From: Periconia sp. R9002
Lineage: Eukaryota > Ascomycota > Dothideomycetes > Pleosporales > Periconiaceae
DNA: 64,000 nucleotides
Assembly (NCBI GenBank): GCA_023627715.1
Contig: JAMAHW010000118.1
Location: 33,892-97,891 of the forward strand
Reading direction: 5' to 3'
Shown here: piece after piece, positions 53,494 through 64,000 of the stretch
Layout: each line of letters opens with the position of its first letter
How positions within the stretch are numbered: the first letter of the stretch is position 1
Notes under the pieces: generated by a model
What the model saw: the letters and a program-made list of their open reading frames with translations, nothing else
Database searches by the model: none
What the model was told of the DNA's origin: nothing
Translations under genes and position numbers: made by a program

Positions 53494-55447
53494 ATGTCTT
53501 TGGTTCAGCATGTGAGCAATCTTGAGGGAGCAGACCGAGAGGAGGCCCTAGTCGACCTGTTCCTCCCGCCTTTGGATCGCCGACCCTCCATCGACCACGC
53601 CTCCGAGAATGGCAGCTGTGCAGCCAACAGTACCAGATCCCTCCGCAGGATTGTGAGTTACGATGCTCTGAGGCCAGTGCAAGATACCGTCGAGGAAGAT
53701 GGCGGTGTCACGCCTTACAATGTATCCACCATCCGCCGCATCAGTAAGTACCTACCCAACCAACTACATTTCACTATACGTCCATGGATTGATTCGTCCA
53801 GCCCAGGTCGCCACTACCATACTCGCTTGCTGGCTCGCAAGCGGCATCGTCTTTGGCTTCGCAGCCCTAAAACCCATTCTTGTCAACGAGGGTGTGTTCA
53901 GGGACCTCTGTACTCCAGAAGAGCTTGATGAGGGCGTCCCGGTTTGCTTGGAGCAGGACTTACGCCTCAACTTTTTATTTTCTCTCGCTTCTACCACCGC
54001 AAATGTTTCTGCTCTTCCCGTGGGCGGTAAGTCGCACCTTCCATCGTAACCAGGAAAGAATCTCTGACCTTATTCAGCCTTGCTCGATAGGCGGGGCCCT
54101 AAGCTCTGTTTTTTGGCCGGCTGCTTGTGCCTTGCTGTTGGATGTGTTTTGATGAGCCTTGCTTTCCAAATCCCGTCATTTGATGGGTACACTGTTGGAA
54201 ATTTCTTTCTAGCTCTCGGGGGGACCTTTATTTTTGTGCCCTCCTTTCAAATCGCCAACGCTTTTCCAAAATATGCAGGTATGATAGTAGCATTGGTCAC
54301 GGGCGCATTCGATGCCTCAGCAGCAGTATTTCTGTTCTATCGACTTGCATACGAGGCCAGCAACGGCGCCTTCAAGCCCCATCATTTCTTCCACACTTAC
54401 CTTGTCGTGCCATGTCTCATCTGCCTTGCACAACTTACCTTTCTGCCAACACAAAGCTACAAAACACAGGGTCAGCTTGACATGAAGATTGAAAGAGCCG
54501 CAGATGATACTCGAGATGTGCATAGCTCCGACGACGACCTCCCAGATGACGAGATGTGGAGGCGCCGAAAAGCTCGCAGCACGCGTCGACGGAAGCGGAT
54601 GAATAAACTGGACAGGTTGGTGGGAGACGAAGTATCGAGGAAGAGGCGTGATGAACAAGAGGAGCAACGCCACGAAGCCTCTGGAGTTTGGGGTGCGCTT
54701 CACAACAAAACGCCGATTGAGCAGATGGTGACTCCATGGTTCTATCTGTTGACTCTTCTCACTGTTCTGCAGATGGTTCGAATGAACTACTTTATTGCAA
54801 CCGTGAGGGAGCAGTACACCTACATGCTCGGCTCCGTCACGCTCGCCATTCGCATCAACGAAGTTTTTGATTGGGCTCTTCCCATAGCGGGCGTCGCCAG
54901 CACTCCGTTTCTCGGTCTTTTGCTCGACAACGTAAGCACACCTGGTGTTCTCTTTATTCTTGTCCTGTTCATCACGGCAATCGGCGTTGTGGGCTCCATT
55001 CCCGCCCTCTGGGCTGCCTATGTGAACGTACTTCTTTTCGTTTTCCTTCGCCCGCTTTATTACTCCGCCATGTCCGACTACGCCACTAAGGTTTTCGGCT
55101 TTGCAACTTTCGGTCGAGTATACGGTACCATCATATGCTTTTCTGGCTTGGTCAATCTCTCGCAGACTGGTATCGATGCATTGACCAAATCGACCTTCCA
55201 CGGCAATCCCATCCCCGTCAACGTGACGCTGGCGGCGCTCGGCTCTATCATTGGAGTAGCTCTTGTCACTTATGTCACAGTACAGACATATAGAATGCAA
55301 AAGGCAATGATGGAGGATGACCTATGGACTGTCACCAACACGGACGCAGACACCCTCAGCGTAATGGATAGCCTTCTAGAGGAGGATGAAAATCCAAATT
55401 ACGGTAGCTTGGCGGCTCAGACCCCACCTAGGCAATCGTACGAGTAG
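53494..55447 (+). CDS. MFS transporter, Fmp42/nodulin-like type
   Basis: Three exons (53494-53743, 53802-54026, 54078-55447) encode 614 residues. The introns are 53744-53801 (GTAAGT, CAG) and 54027-54077 (GTAAGT, CTGACC branch, CAG). An acidic N-terminus (about 85 residues) precedes helix 1 (QVATTILACWLASGIVFGFA). Segments such as LDRRGPKLCFLAGCLCLAVG and GTFIFVPSFQIANAFPKYAG mark the first bundle. A long, highly charged cytosolic loop (about residues 285-365, RRRKARSTRRRKR) splits the two bundles. The second bundle starts near WFYLLTLLTVLQMVRMNYFI. The pattern matches the fungal Fmp42 family, probably a vacuolar or mitochondrial-fraction solute transporter with unknown substrate. An in-frame ATG at 53341 would add 51 residues. 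Confidence 0.9.
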
Positions 55448-56207
55448 GCTACTAAATTGTTTGGTTGAATGATGTTCTTGATAGAAAGGGCGTATATTAA
55501 GAAAACCGAATGGTGGTAACGGTATGGTGTCATATCTTGTTGACCACAGCCATCTTGGGTCCATTTCTTTCGATCTAGTATGTTCGTTACAAGTTCTTTG
55601 AACAACGAGGGCTGATGTAAACTTGTGCTAGCTTATGAAATTACACTGCACTTATGAAGATATTTCGTTGGCCTCAGTAGTTCACTTGTTTTGTTATATC
55701 TTTACGTCGTATCAACAGCATTATCGCGTTTGGCGAGCAACCCTGAAATATCCCCTATCCCCAAATGAGGTTGAATAATGCACTTATGACGTAGACTCAT
55801 TGATCAGCCCCGATAACTTATCATGGTGCTTGTGTATTTCTCCCGAATAGCTTTTCCTGCGTGAGTATTGTATTGGCATTCTCGATAGATGGGCAGAATC
55901 CACAAAAAAGGGGAAGGGAAAGTATTCGTCCTATTCTCAATAGGAAAAAGTACATGGAAAAGTAGATGGCATGAAAGTAAAATTGTCGCGTGGAAACTAC
56001 AAAATACACTTGTGCAATTAGAAGGATACAGAAAAAGTGACAACGAACAAACCGGAATCAAAGTGCTCAAAGTGGGGTATAAGCGGTGGGAACGTAACTC
56101 GAAAGGCATTAACATAGCTTGGGATATAACAAAGAAGATGGGGACACAATCCAACTCGACATGTTCATCAACCTTTGACACACAACGGTCATGCGCGAAC
56201 CCCATTC
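55448..56207. other. convergent intergenic region
   Basis: This holds the 3' flanks of the MFS gene and the App1-like gene. Nothing else was recognised. Confidence 0.6.
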
Positions 56208-57428
56208 TCATGGAGACCCCAATCCATCGATCTTGGCATAGAGCTCACTTGGGTCCTCAAAGACGTACCATATGTTCTTCGGTACGTCCTTGAAAGCTTT
56301 TTCGAATCGTTTGTCTGTATTCCTTCCAAGGTCTACCTCAGAAATGCCCGTGACTTTGCGAATGAAGATTGCACCGATCCATCTGGGGTGTTTGCGGTAC
56401 ATCTCGGCGTAAGATTCGGGATCTTTCTGAGTACTGTCTCCGATGCAGATAAACTTGCGCTTGGGGAACCACTCATACACTTTATCCATTCGGCTCACTT
56501 TGTAGGCTTGGGTTCCTTGGGTAAGATTGGTAAGAAAGCCGGCGAGATTCATCCACGATGCTTCACGCAAAATCAGGGTGCCGGCGGGATAATAAGCTTC
56601 ACGAAAATCGCGAAGGAATGGATACAGGTTGTATGGCGACGCGGAGAGATACCAGAAGGGCGGGTTGTTGAGTTTGGATTTGATGTGCTGATATAGCTCT
56701 GGCATGCCGTTGATCGGCTCTGGATCTTCGGCGAATGTCGTGGCTAAGATCCCAGTTGGAGAGGCAGTCAAGGTTTTCTTGATCGTATCGTCAATATCGC
56801 TTATGACGGCCCAGCCCTTTGGTGTGGCAAAGATGGTATTCATGGTCGTGGCATCAGCATTTGGGGCTTTGGATGTGACGGCTTGGCCATCGTGGTAATC
56901 GTGGCCCGGAACAGCCAGCTCATCGCTACTGATGCCGTTGCGCCCGCTGGGACCAAGGCGCGTTTGGACACCTTGCAGATCGAGCTGTACTACGTGAGCC
57001 GGGAGGATAGAGTCGACAAAAGGTTGCAATCTTTTGGCAATGGTAGCTTCAGTCTTTTCGTCCTTGGTCGCTCCGATCTTGTCGATGATAGAGGCAACGG
57101 CTTTGGAAAGATCCTTGCCACTATTCTTGACAAAGTAAGCGGCTACAAATTCGGCTTTCCAGCGGCCCAGTTTGTTCTGATAGGCGGTGTTGTCCAAAAG
57201 CCAGACATAATCGGACCTGGGGTCTACCTTTGTGTAGAAGGGGTTGCGGGAGCCCAGGTAAGAACTTAGGCTGTCCTTGAGCGAATACTGGAAGCGGTGG
57301 GTGAGATCCGGCATGTCTTTCTCGCAATCGGGAAACTTTGCTGCGATGCGGAACTCGCGCTCGTCTTCGGTTTCTGGGTAAAGTTGTTGAGCATGGTTAG
57401 CTCTTGCGGAAGCTGAAGGTTGAGGCAT
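56208..57428 (-). CDS. App1-like phosphatidate phosphatase domain protein (DUF2183)
   Basis: A single exon encodes 406 residues from an ATG at 57428; the frame further upstream opens with GTG. The catalytic HAD-type motif is ISDIDDTIKKTLT (DxDxT). It is followed by INGMPELYQHIKS, then PFWYLSASPYNLYPFLRDF and KRKFICIGDSTQKDPESYA, the later HAD loops. This is the DUF2183 domain found in yeast App1, a Mg2+-dependent phosphatidate phosphatase associated with actin patches and endocytosis. The N-terminal 180 residues match the family's own upstream region (RFQYSLKDSLSSYLGSRNPF). Activity toward phosphatidate is inferred from the family. It diverges from the GAT-domain gene. Confidence 0.9.
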   Translation of the reverse strand: MPQPSASARANHAQQLYPETEDEREFRIAAKFPDCEKDMPDLTHRFQYSLKDSLSSYLGSRNPFYTKVDPRSDYVWLLDNTAYQNKLGRWKAEFVAAYFVKNSGKDLSKAVASIIDKIGATKDEKTEATIAKRLQPFVDSILPAHVVQLDLQGVQTRLGPSGRNGISSDELAVPGHDYHDGQAVTSKAPNADATTMNTIFATPKGWAVISDIDDTIKKTLTASPTGILATTFAEDPEPINGMPELYQHIKSKLNNPPFWYLSASPYNLYPFLRDFREAYYPAGTLILREASWMNLAGFLTNLTQGTQAYKVSRMDKVYEWFPKRKFICIGDSTQKDPESYAEMYRKHPRWIGAIFIRKVTGISEVDLGRNTDKRFEKAFKDVPKNIWYVFEDPSELYAKIDGLGSP

Positions 57429-59025
57429 TTTGAGGAGGACGAAGTGGTGGTGGTGGAAGAACAGGCGGCCGTGTCTAAGGCGTGTGTAGGTCAGAAGGGG
57501 TTTGTTTTGCACGAGGTGGGCGAAGGCTGCCTATGGTATGAGGCAGAGGCAGCAGCAGAGTGGTGGCAGGAGTCATTTTATGCCTTGGCTGCTGGGCTAA
57601 TGGGGGGAGGGCGGCGGGGGGCGTGTTTGACGTGTGGAGCGGGCAAGTGGGTACCGGCACAGCGATCACATCGATGCATGATGAGTAGGTACAATATCCA
57701 AGTACACAGACAAAATAGGCAATGATGAATTGATGTACTACGTATGTATGTATGTAGGCGACAACAAGGCGAGATACATCGAGTACACACACTGTAACTT
57801 GGTGGTCAGCGGCGCTGTTATCTTGCACAGTACAGGACAGTAACTGCCATAGACACATATTGATTGACGTGTGTCATGTATGGGACCATGACAAAGCGAC
57901 AGGTACAAGTGACGTCTGGGAGGAGGTGAAGACGAGACGAAACAAGCTCGCAAGCGGCAACGAGATGATTAGTTTAACCGAGCGGTGGCGGTGGCGGGTG
58001 ACGATTTTCGAGATCGACGCGGGGATACAAATGGCCTCGAGTGTTCAATGTTGTGTGCAGCTGAGGATGGCACGTGAGCGATCCCTCCACATGGTCGTCT
58101 TTCCATGTACTCCGGATGTCGGATTACCTCAACTGCACGTCACATGGATGGTGTGCATACATACATACATATGCATGTATGTTTTTGTCACACAAGTTTG
58201 CTGTTTATGACTTCGCCCAAGGTATTGTCGATACATCATACAGTACATATGCCGGCTACTTACCTACCTACCTAGTCATCAATGTAGTGAGTGCCTGGCC
58301 AATCAGCAGTCGTTGACTCTTTGGAGTATCTACCATTGTACCTACATACATACATATGTACATACCATGTATAAGTATATCCCAACTTTCAAATGTTGTT
58401 TTGGGCATTTATTCAACTACATTTGATCTAGGTACATGCGTACATACCTACATTGTACCTACACAACACACGCCACGCCATGGCTCACAAACTGCTGTAC
58501 GCGTACTGCCTTCTTGGTATCTTTCACATAAATGGCTAGTTTTGTCGCCACCCTCACTCATGGTACGCGTTACTCGCTGACTCCCAATCACATTATAAAC
58601 CTTGATATATATAATATACACACGAGAGGAAAGACATCGTAATCCCTTGTTATGAGAATTACTACCTCTAGGCTGCACCGCCCCCAACCAATCCTTGCCC
58701 AAACAAAGCACCCCGTCCGTGCATGGCCTCGTCGACAACAATCCCCTCGCCCTCTTTTTGCTTCACCATAATACCTACAGTAAACTACCCGTCCGTCTGC
58801 TCCTCGTCGTAAAATCGACATTGAAGACGCTCATCCGATTGGGTCAGTCCTTGGGCTTTGCTTTCCTTCGCGCGAGCCTTGTCCGTCTGCCCCGCTAGTC
58901 CAGATTACCTACCTTACGTACCTACATACCTACCTAGGTACTAAGTACCTACCTAGGCTGCCACTCAACGACCCTCACCCACCCATTACACTTTGTCCCC
59001 TCTCTCAGTCAGTCCCTTTGCCAAC
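57429..59025. other. divergent intergenic region, 1.6 kb, rich in simple sequence
   Basis: This is shared upstream sequence of the App1-like and GAT-domain genes. It contains several GTAT/CATA/TACC tetranucleotide runs (near 57735, 58155, 58260, 58340 and 58920) and the palindrome at 58931-58940. No further gene was seen. Confidence 0.55.
58931..58940. repeat. intergenic palindrome TACCTAGGTA, copy 4
   Basis: This is an exact 10-bp palindrome 86 nt before the GAT-domain start codon, inside ACCTACC-rich simple sequence. Confidence 0.8.
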
Positions 59026-60704
59026 ATGGTTCTCAAGAAACGCCTCACGAACCTTGGGAGTCTGATCAAGAGGCAGAACTGTGAGCTCACCCCCCAACGC
59101 CGTGCCAGGGTAGGCTCGACTGAATGCGCTAATTAAGACGCTGGCAGCCGCTGATGGTGGCCCTCCAGTCGAGGCAGACGCTGATACACCCGAGGCCAAT
59201 GTCGCGAGGGGCGTGGTGAGCTCCTGCTTTCTCATGTCGTCCTTCTGAACCAAGCCGAGCTGACTGCGCGACAGAGATCGTTTTGCGAATCCGGTGCAGC
59301 AAACTCGGTAAGCCCCCGCGCATAGCAACCATTTCAATTCACCCAGTAACCGTGTCTGTCTAGGGCGAGGAGGTTCTACATTTGCCTACCATCGTCGAGT
59401 CGGCCGTCGCAAGTCCTGGCGCTGCGACTTCCGCTGCCACCCAGATCCGCAAGTTCCTATCCAAGGACAACTACGATCGTCCGCACGCCCAGTACAATGC
59501 CGTGATGCTCATACGAATCCTCGCCGATAACCCAGGTCCTTCCTTTACCAAAAATCTTGACAAGAACTTCGCCGATACCGTCAAGCATCTGCTGCGAAAT
59601 GGACGCGACCCAAGCGTGGCCCAAATTTTGCGCGAGACGCTGGATGCTCTCGAGAAGGACAAAGCATACGATACAAATCTGAACGCCATGTTTGCCATGT
59701 GGAAGAAAGAGAGACAGCTCATGGCAAATGCAGCCAAATCGTTTGGCCCCCGGACTATGAACGCGCCACCATGGTCCGGACAACATCAACCGCGCGGAGG
59801 TCACGGCGGTAACTATAAGACGTCGAGTAACCTGCCACCACCTGTGGAGTTGGCATCCCGGATTGAGGAAGCTCGCACATCAGCCAAGCTTCTCCTGCAA
59901 CTTGTACAATCGACCTCTGCGCGTGAGCTGCTCGGTAATGATCTAGTCAAGGAATTTTCGGAACGGTGCATTGCGGCGCAACGAAGCATTCAAGCCTACA
60001 TCAATTGCGATAACCCTGCCCCAGATGACGATACTATGCTCACATTGATCGAAACCAACGAACAGCTCTCGCTTGCAGCATCAAAACACCAGCGCGCTAT
60101 TCTACAGGCCCGCCGTGCACTTGGTGCTTCGCCATCACCCCCGGTGCCCAACCTGACCAGCAATCCCTTACCACCCGTAGGAGTGAGTGCCACGTACGTT
60201 CCCCCGCAACATGGTGGGTCTCAAAATGAGGCGCCTATTCTCCCCCCGCTTGATGTGAGTTCAGAAGAGCAGAATGGCAAAGGGGATGGCCCCAAGACAG
60301 ACTCAACTGCGTTACCCCTTGCGCTACAAGTAGGGCAAAAGTCCACCTCACGTGCCGAGCCGGACGACGACCCATTTGCCGACCACCACTCCTCTGGATA
60401 TACGGCACCACCGCCTCCACGCCACGTGGACGACGATGACTCGCCAGTGAACGGTTATACAGGGCCTCCCTACAACCCCGGATTTCAATCAACGCCATCC
60501 TATCTTGGCAGACAAGAGAGCTCCGTAAACAATTTGACCATGCATGGGGCCGGCCAGCCACCAGTAGCGGAGGAGGGTAATGTGGCACGCAATGACGCGA
60601 CGATCAAAGGTGCGGCGGCGGAAGAGCAGTCGAAAACGCATGCGCGAGTTGATAGCGATGTTAGTCCCATCACGGAGCGTGGTACGGTTACATATCGGTA
60701 CTAG
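59026..60704 (+). CDS. GAT (VHS-GAT type) domain protein
   Basis: Four exons (59026-59080, 59148-59215, 59275-59307, 59364-60704) encode 498 residues. The introns are 59081-59147 (GTGAGC, GCTAAT, CAG), 59216-59274 (GTGAGC, GCTGAC, CAG) and 59308-59363 (GTAAGC, CTAG). The protein begins MVLKKRLTNLGSLIKRQN. A helical VHS-like segment spans about residues 65-170 (QIRKFLSKDN and NAVMLIRILADNPGPSFTKN). A GAT three-helix bundle follows at about 210-300 (RIEEARTSAKLLLQLVQSTS to AASKHQRAILQARRAL). The remaining tail is Pro-rich and disordered, with a DPFAD motif of the type used by endocytic adaptors. GAT domains bind Arf, ubiquitin or ESCRT partners at Golgi and endosomes, so a sorting-adaptor role is inferred. 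Confidence 0.9.
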
Positions 60705-61292
60705 AATCAGCGATGTACATGGCACCCGTGTGGTGTGCTAGGTGGTGCATGGGGGGATGCAGGGCTCGTGTCAGAGATGAGGCTCCTTTGAAGGGAGGGT
60801 GGGGGGCAGTGGAGGTTTGGTTTCGCTTTGTTTTCTCCCATTTCTGGTGTATATTCCCATGGAGCGTTTTGACGACATGTATGCCTGTTTCCGTGTTGAA
60901 TTGAAAGGGCAGGGCAAGCACGCTTGCCGGCAGTTTATTTTACTATACCAATTTCCCTTCATTAGTTGAGCAGGTAGGAAGGTACCTACTAATCAAAGTA
61001 TACTTGTTTCGAGCCAAATATTTGGTTGTACGTGAAATGCGCAGAACAGGAAACCGTGCGCTAAAATTGCTACGCTGGGCTGGCTTTGTCCAAAGTGGGG
61101 GATTTTAGATCCTCGTCATGCTGAAGTCTTTGACAGAAGGCCAGGCTAGTGAACGGAACACTATTACTAAAACCCACCACGTCCGCCTGCCCGCCTGCCT
61201 AGATATCTGCCTGCCTGCCCTCATCGTTATCCTTCTGTTTTCTTCTTGTCCATGCCTGCCGACGCTCGCACACTCGGCCTGGGAACATTTCC
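60705..61292. other. intergenic, 0.6 kb
   Basis: This holds the 3' flank of the GAT-domain gene and the upstream region of the OSGIN-like gene. A CCTG/CCTGCC-rich stretch lies near 61188-61222. No gene was seen. Confidence 0.6.
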
Positions 61293-63073
61293 ATGGCGCA
61301 TCCCCTCCCACAATGCGTGGACACCGTCATTATAGGTGTGTACATGTACATTTCAAGACCAGCAACATCCATTGATAGGTCTAACTGCACGCCCTGCCCT
61401 CACTCTCCATCATCAGGGCTGATTAAGCATACTCCCCGCGACTAGGAAACGGCCCCTCCGCCCTCATCTTGTCCTACATCTTGCACGGTCACATCCCCTA
61501 TTACACCGGAGGGCACCATGATGCTATTCTGGACCAGAAGCTTCAGAACAGTCGAAATCTTCTTGGCCTCACTGCCCATCTCTACGACCATTTCCTCGCC
61601 TCCCTGCGCTACTCGACCCAGGCCCTCCCCGTGAACACGCTCCTCGACACACTCATTCGCCCCAATGCAGATACAGAGATCAATCCGGCGTCATGCATTG
61701 AATGGCGTTACGAGCCCGAAAAGGCCATCCCCCACATCGTGATTGGCGATGCTCCCCAGCCTGGCGGGCAGTGGACCGAGACGCCCGTTTCCGCCAGCAC
61801 GGCCACAGCCTCCTTGAGCTATGCGGAGCAACTGAGTCTGCCTGGCTACTCTTATGCACACCATTTGGCAGCAACCCAAAAGACTTCTTCCTGTGATTTT
61901 GTGCGCCCAACTCGCTCCGAAGTTGCCGACTATCTGAGTGCCTATCCAAAGGCTGTGGGTATTTCCGATGCCATCTATTCTGGCACAAGGGTACACAAAG
62001 TGTACAGGGAACCAAACGGGTTTGTTATCGGGTCGCTGGGCACGCGCTGCCAACATCTCGTCTTAGCTTCGGGTATTTTCTCAGTCAACCTTTCCCCACC
62101 ACCTCTACTTGATCCACTGGTTCGACTCAATTTACGCAGCAAACCCCTTTTGGTCATTGGCTCCGGATTTTCCGCTGCAGATGCTATCATATCCGCGCCT
62201 CTAGACCGCAAGATCATCCACATATTTCAATGGGCTCCTGAAACAAGACCGTCGCCCTTGCGGAGCTGTCACCACACCGCTTATCCCGAATATGCAACAA
62301 TTTACAGACAAATGAAGCTCTCTGCCATCTCTCATCACAAAAAGCCACCGGCAAACTTGGCGCTTCGTCGTCGGAAGTCGAGCTCCCTCTCCATTCAACG
62401 CAACTGGTCAGACTCCTATGAAGGTCTCCCAAACGCTGAAGTCATTAACGTTGCTGTTACAAATACCGGCGCCTCGGCAATAGCGACTATTCGCCTTAGC
62501 TCAGGAGAGAATGTGAAGTGTGAAGTCGGTGGTCTCGCATACGTTGTTGGCCGTCGTGGAACTCTTGACTTCCTCTCTCCGGCCCTCCGCGCAGAGGTGT
62601 TAAAAGTTTCTAGTGCCCCCACTCTACCAACGGACCCTATTACTTCACCACCATTGATATCCGGTCGCACGCTGCGTACCAAGGCAGGCATATCTCTGGA
62701 AGTCGCCCAACACGTTTTTATCATCGGCAGTTTAGCAGGGGATTCGCTAATCCGACATGCAATTGGAGGGTGTGTGTTCGCTGCTGGTCGCATCATGCAT
62801 GCCATTCCGCCCACCTATTCTCCCTCTGCTACAGTTCCAGAATGTCCGGCCTCTGTATCTCGACCTATTTCACCTTATCTAGACTCCGAATCTTATAGTA
62901 AATTGTCTTCCACGGAAGAAAATAAGAGAATTGTCGTTAACGAGCATGAAGATTTGCATTTAGATAGACGGAAATTATTGCGTGCAGTAGAGGTCATAAA
63001 TGCTGAGAATTTATTCTGGGTCAGATCAGGATGGTGGGCCGGAGGGGTCGGGCCTGGTACTCTTCAAGTGTAA
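61293..63073 (+). CDS. OSGIN-like FAD-dependent oxidoreductase
   Basis: Two exons (61293-61335 and 61446-63073) encode 556 residues. The 110-nt intron has a GTGTGT donor and a GACTAG acceptor, and it splits the dinucleotide-binding motif. Joining the exons restores VDTVIIGNGPSALILSYIL (GxGPxA). The long frame alone opens with TTG at 61469 and would lack it. A second nucleotide-binding turn is PLLVIGSGFSAADAIISAP near residues 240-260. The region HHTAYPEYATIYRQMK and the late HVFIIGSLAGDSLIRHAIGG, with the flavin-contacting Gly/Asp, fit the oxidative stress-induced growth inhibitor family of flavin monooxygenase-like proteins. The substrate is unknown. The stop codon is immediately followed by the AT-rich block. 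Confidence 0.92.
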
Positions 63074-64000
63074 TTACTATAGCCTATAGAGGTAGAATTA
63101 AAAATTTTAAAAGTTATTAATTAACGTGTTTTTTTCTTTATAATTAATTAGTAAAAGTTATTAATTATTAACGTATATTCTTCTTTATAATTAATTAGTA
63201 AAATTAGTTATAGTATTAACACTAGTTTATATAATAACTTATATTATATATAACCCTAAGTATTACTAGATTAGATTCTTACTTTAATAATTACTAATTA
63301 CTTTACCTAACTAAGGTACTTAGAAGTACTTAGAAGTACTTTAAAGTACTTCTAACTTATAGCTAAGATACTTAAAAAAAGTAACTTTTATATATAGTTA
63401 ATTTTTTTTTATTTTATAGGGTAGTTTTATTTATTTTTTATATATATAACCTATAGTTCTAGATTATAATTATTCTCTAGCTACCTATTATATATAAATT
63501 TATTCCTGTTTATAGCGTAGCTATACTAGAGGTAATTTAGAGCTAAGTTATTATAGTTTATAATCTTATAGTAATATTCTTAGCTAGAGAGATATATATA
63601 TAGTAACTATTAGTTATATAATTAAAGCTTAAGAGTTAGTATTCTAGGTTTTTTTAATAAATCTATCTACTATCTAGCTTCTACTATTTAACTTTTATAA
63701 CTTCTACTTTCTACTAACTATTACTAGATTAATAATACTTTAGTAACTAGTAACTTAGTATAAGTAGTTATTAATACTATAAAAACTACGCTAGATTACT
63801 ATATTATTTATTAATTAAGTAGTTAAATATATAAGTATAAGCTTTCTACTATTCTCCTCTAGGTTCTATTACTATTAAAACTTCTACTTACTACTAATAG
63901 CCTACTACTAGTAAAAAAGCTATCTAATAAACTAATAAACTAATAAACTAATAAGCTTAAATAACTAATTAAACTAAAAATATCTAATCTATAAATATAG
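63074..64000. repeat. AT-rich block saturated by RIP-type mutation
   Basis: The 927-bp end of the window is built almost only of TA, TAA, CTA and TAG words. By my reading it contains one CpA and two TpG, but four CpG and many ApC and GpT. Loss of CpA/TpG with gain of TpA is the signature of repeat-induced point mutation in ascomycetes. No ORF is readable. The original element cannot be identified. Tandem-like AATAAACT units occur near 63926-63954. It is probably the edge of a longer AT isochore beyond the window. Confidence 0.85.

Noticed and set aside
54317..55300. 327-codon minus-strand ORF
   Set aside because: It lies entirely antisense to the MFS transporter exon and has no protein-like features.
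61469..63073. Stand-alone start for the OSGIN-like gene inside the long ORF
   Set aside because: That start is a TTG and would drop the GxGPxA FAD motif. The upstream ATG exon joined by a GT-AG intron restores it.

Overview
This 64 kb window is nuclear DNA from a filamentous ascomycete. It is probably a dothideomycete of the Pleosporales type, which I infer from gene content and intron style and have not tested by phylogeny. The genes are compact. Most have 0 to 4 short introns of 51 to 162 nt with GTRNGT donors, CTAAY-type branch points and YAG acceptors. Housekeeping genes (LEU2-type isopropylmalate dehydrogenase, ribosomal protein uS7, a mitochondrial phosphate carrier, a small complex I subunit) sit among fungal-specific families. 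I assembled 27 protein-coding genes, most by joining exons across introns, plus one decayed synthetase fragment. No rRNA, tRNA, CRISPR or intact transposon was recognised.

Layout. 1-9.3 kb: a C2H2 zinc-finger gene cut by the window edge, a Ser-rich secreted protein with a 33-bp tandem repeat, an ankyrin protein, an AT-rich tract holding the remains of a nonribosomal peptide synthetase (end of an adenylation domain, carrier domain, start of a condensation domain), and an isochorismatase-family hydrolase. 9.3-11.7 kb is a gene-poor gap. 11.7-22.7 kb: a RING protein, an ING-like PHD-finger protein that is best read as one gene spanning two adjacent ORFs, a small basic protein, a con-10/KGG stress protein and a secreted LPMO-like protein. 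24.9-35.9 kb: a hemerythrin-fold protein lacking several metal ligands, a five-exon LEU2, a vWA protein, a BTB protein, a MATE exporter and a MetX-like hydrolase. 37.7-49.9 kb: a membrane-anchored coiled-coil protein, uS7, a coiled-coil cell-cycle-type protein, a large BTB-like protein, a glutathione S-transferase, a four-exon complex I subunit and an OGFr-domain protein. 51.0-63.1 kb: the phosphate carrier, an Fmp42-like MFS protein, an App1-like phosphatase, a GAT-domain trafficking protein and an OSGIN-like flavoprotein.

The last 0.93 kb (63,074-64,000) changes abruptly to extreme AT-rich sequence. CpA and TpG are almost absent there, while CpG, ApC and GpT persist, which is the expected scar of repeat-induced point mutation. 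It begins at the base after a stop codon, so the right end is the border of an AT isochore.

The genes do not form one obvious pathway or biosynthetic cluster. I did not find a convincing new multi-gene system. The strongest unusual items are the synthetase relic, the RIP-saturated border, the metal-ligand-poor hemerythrin protein, several micro-exons, and a 10-bp palindrome that recurs only between genes.
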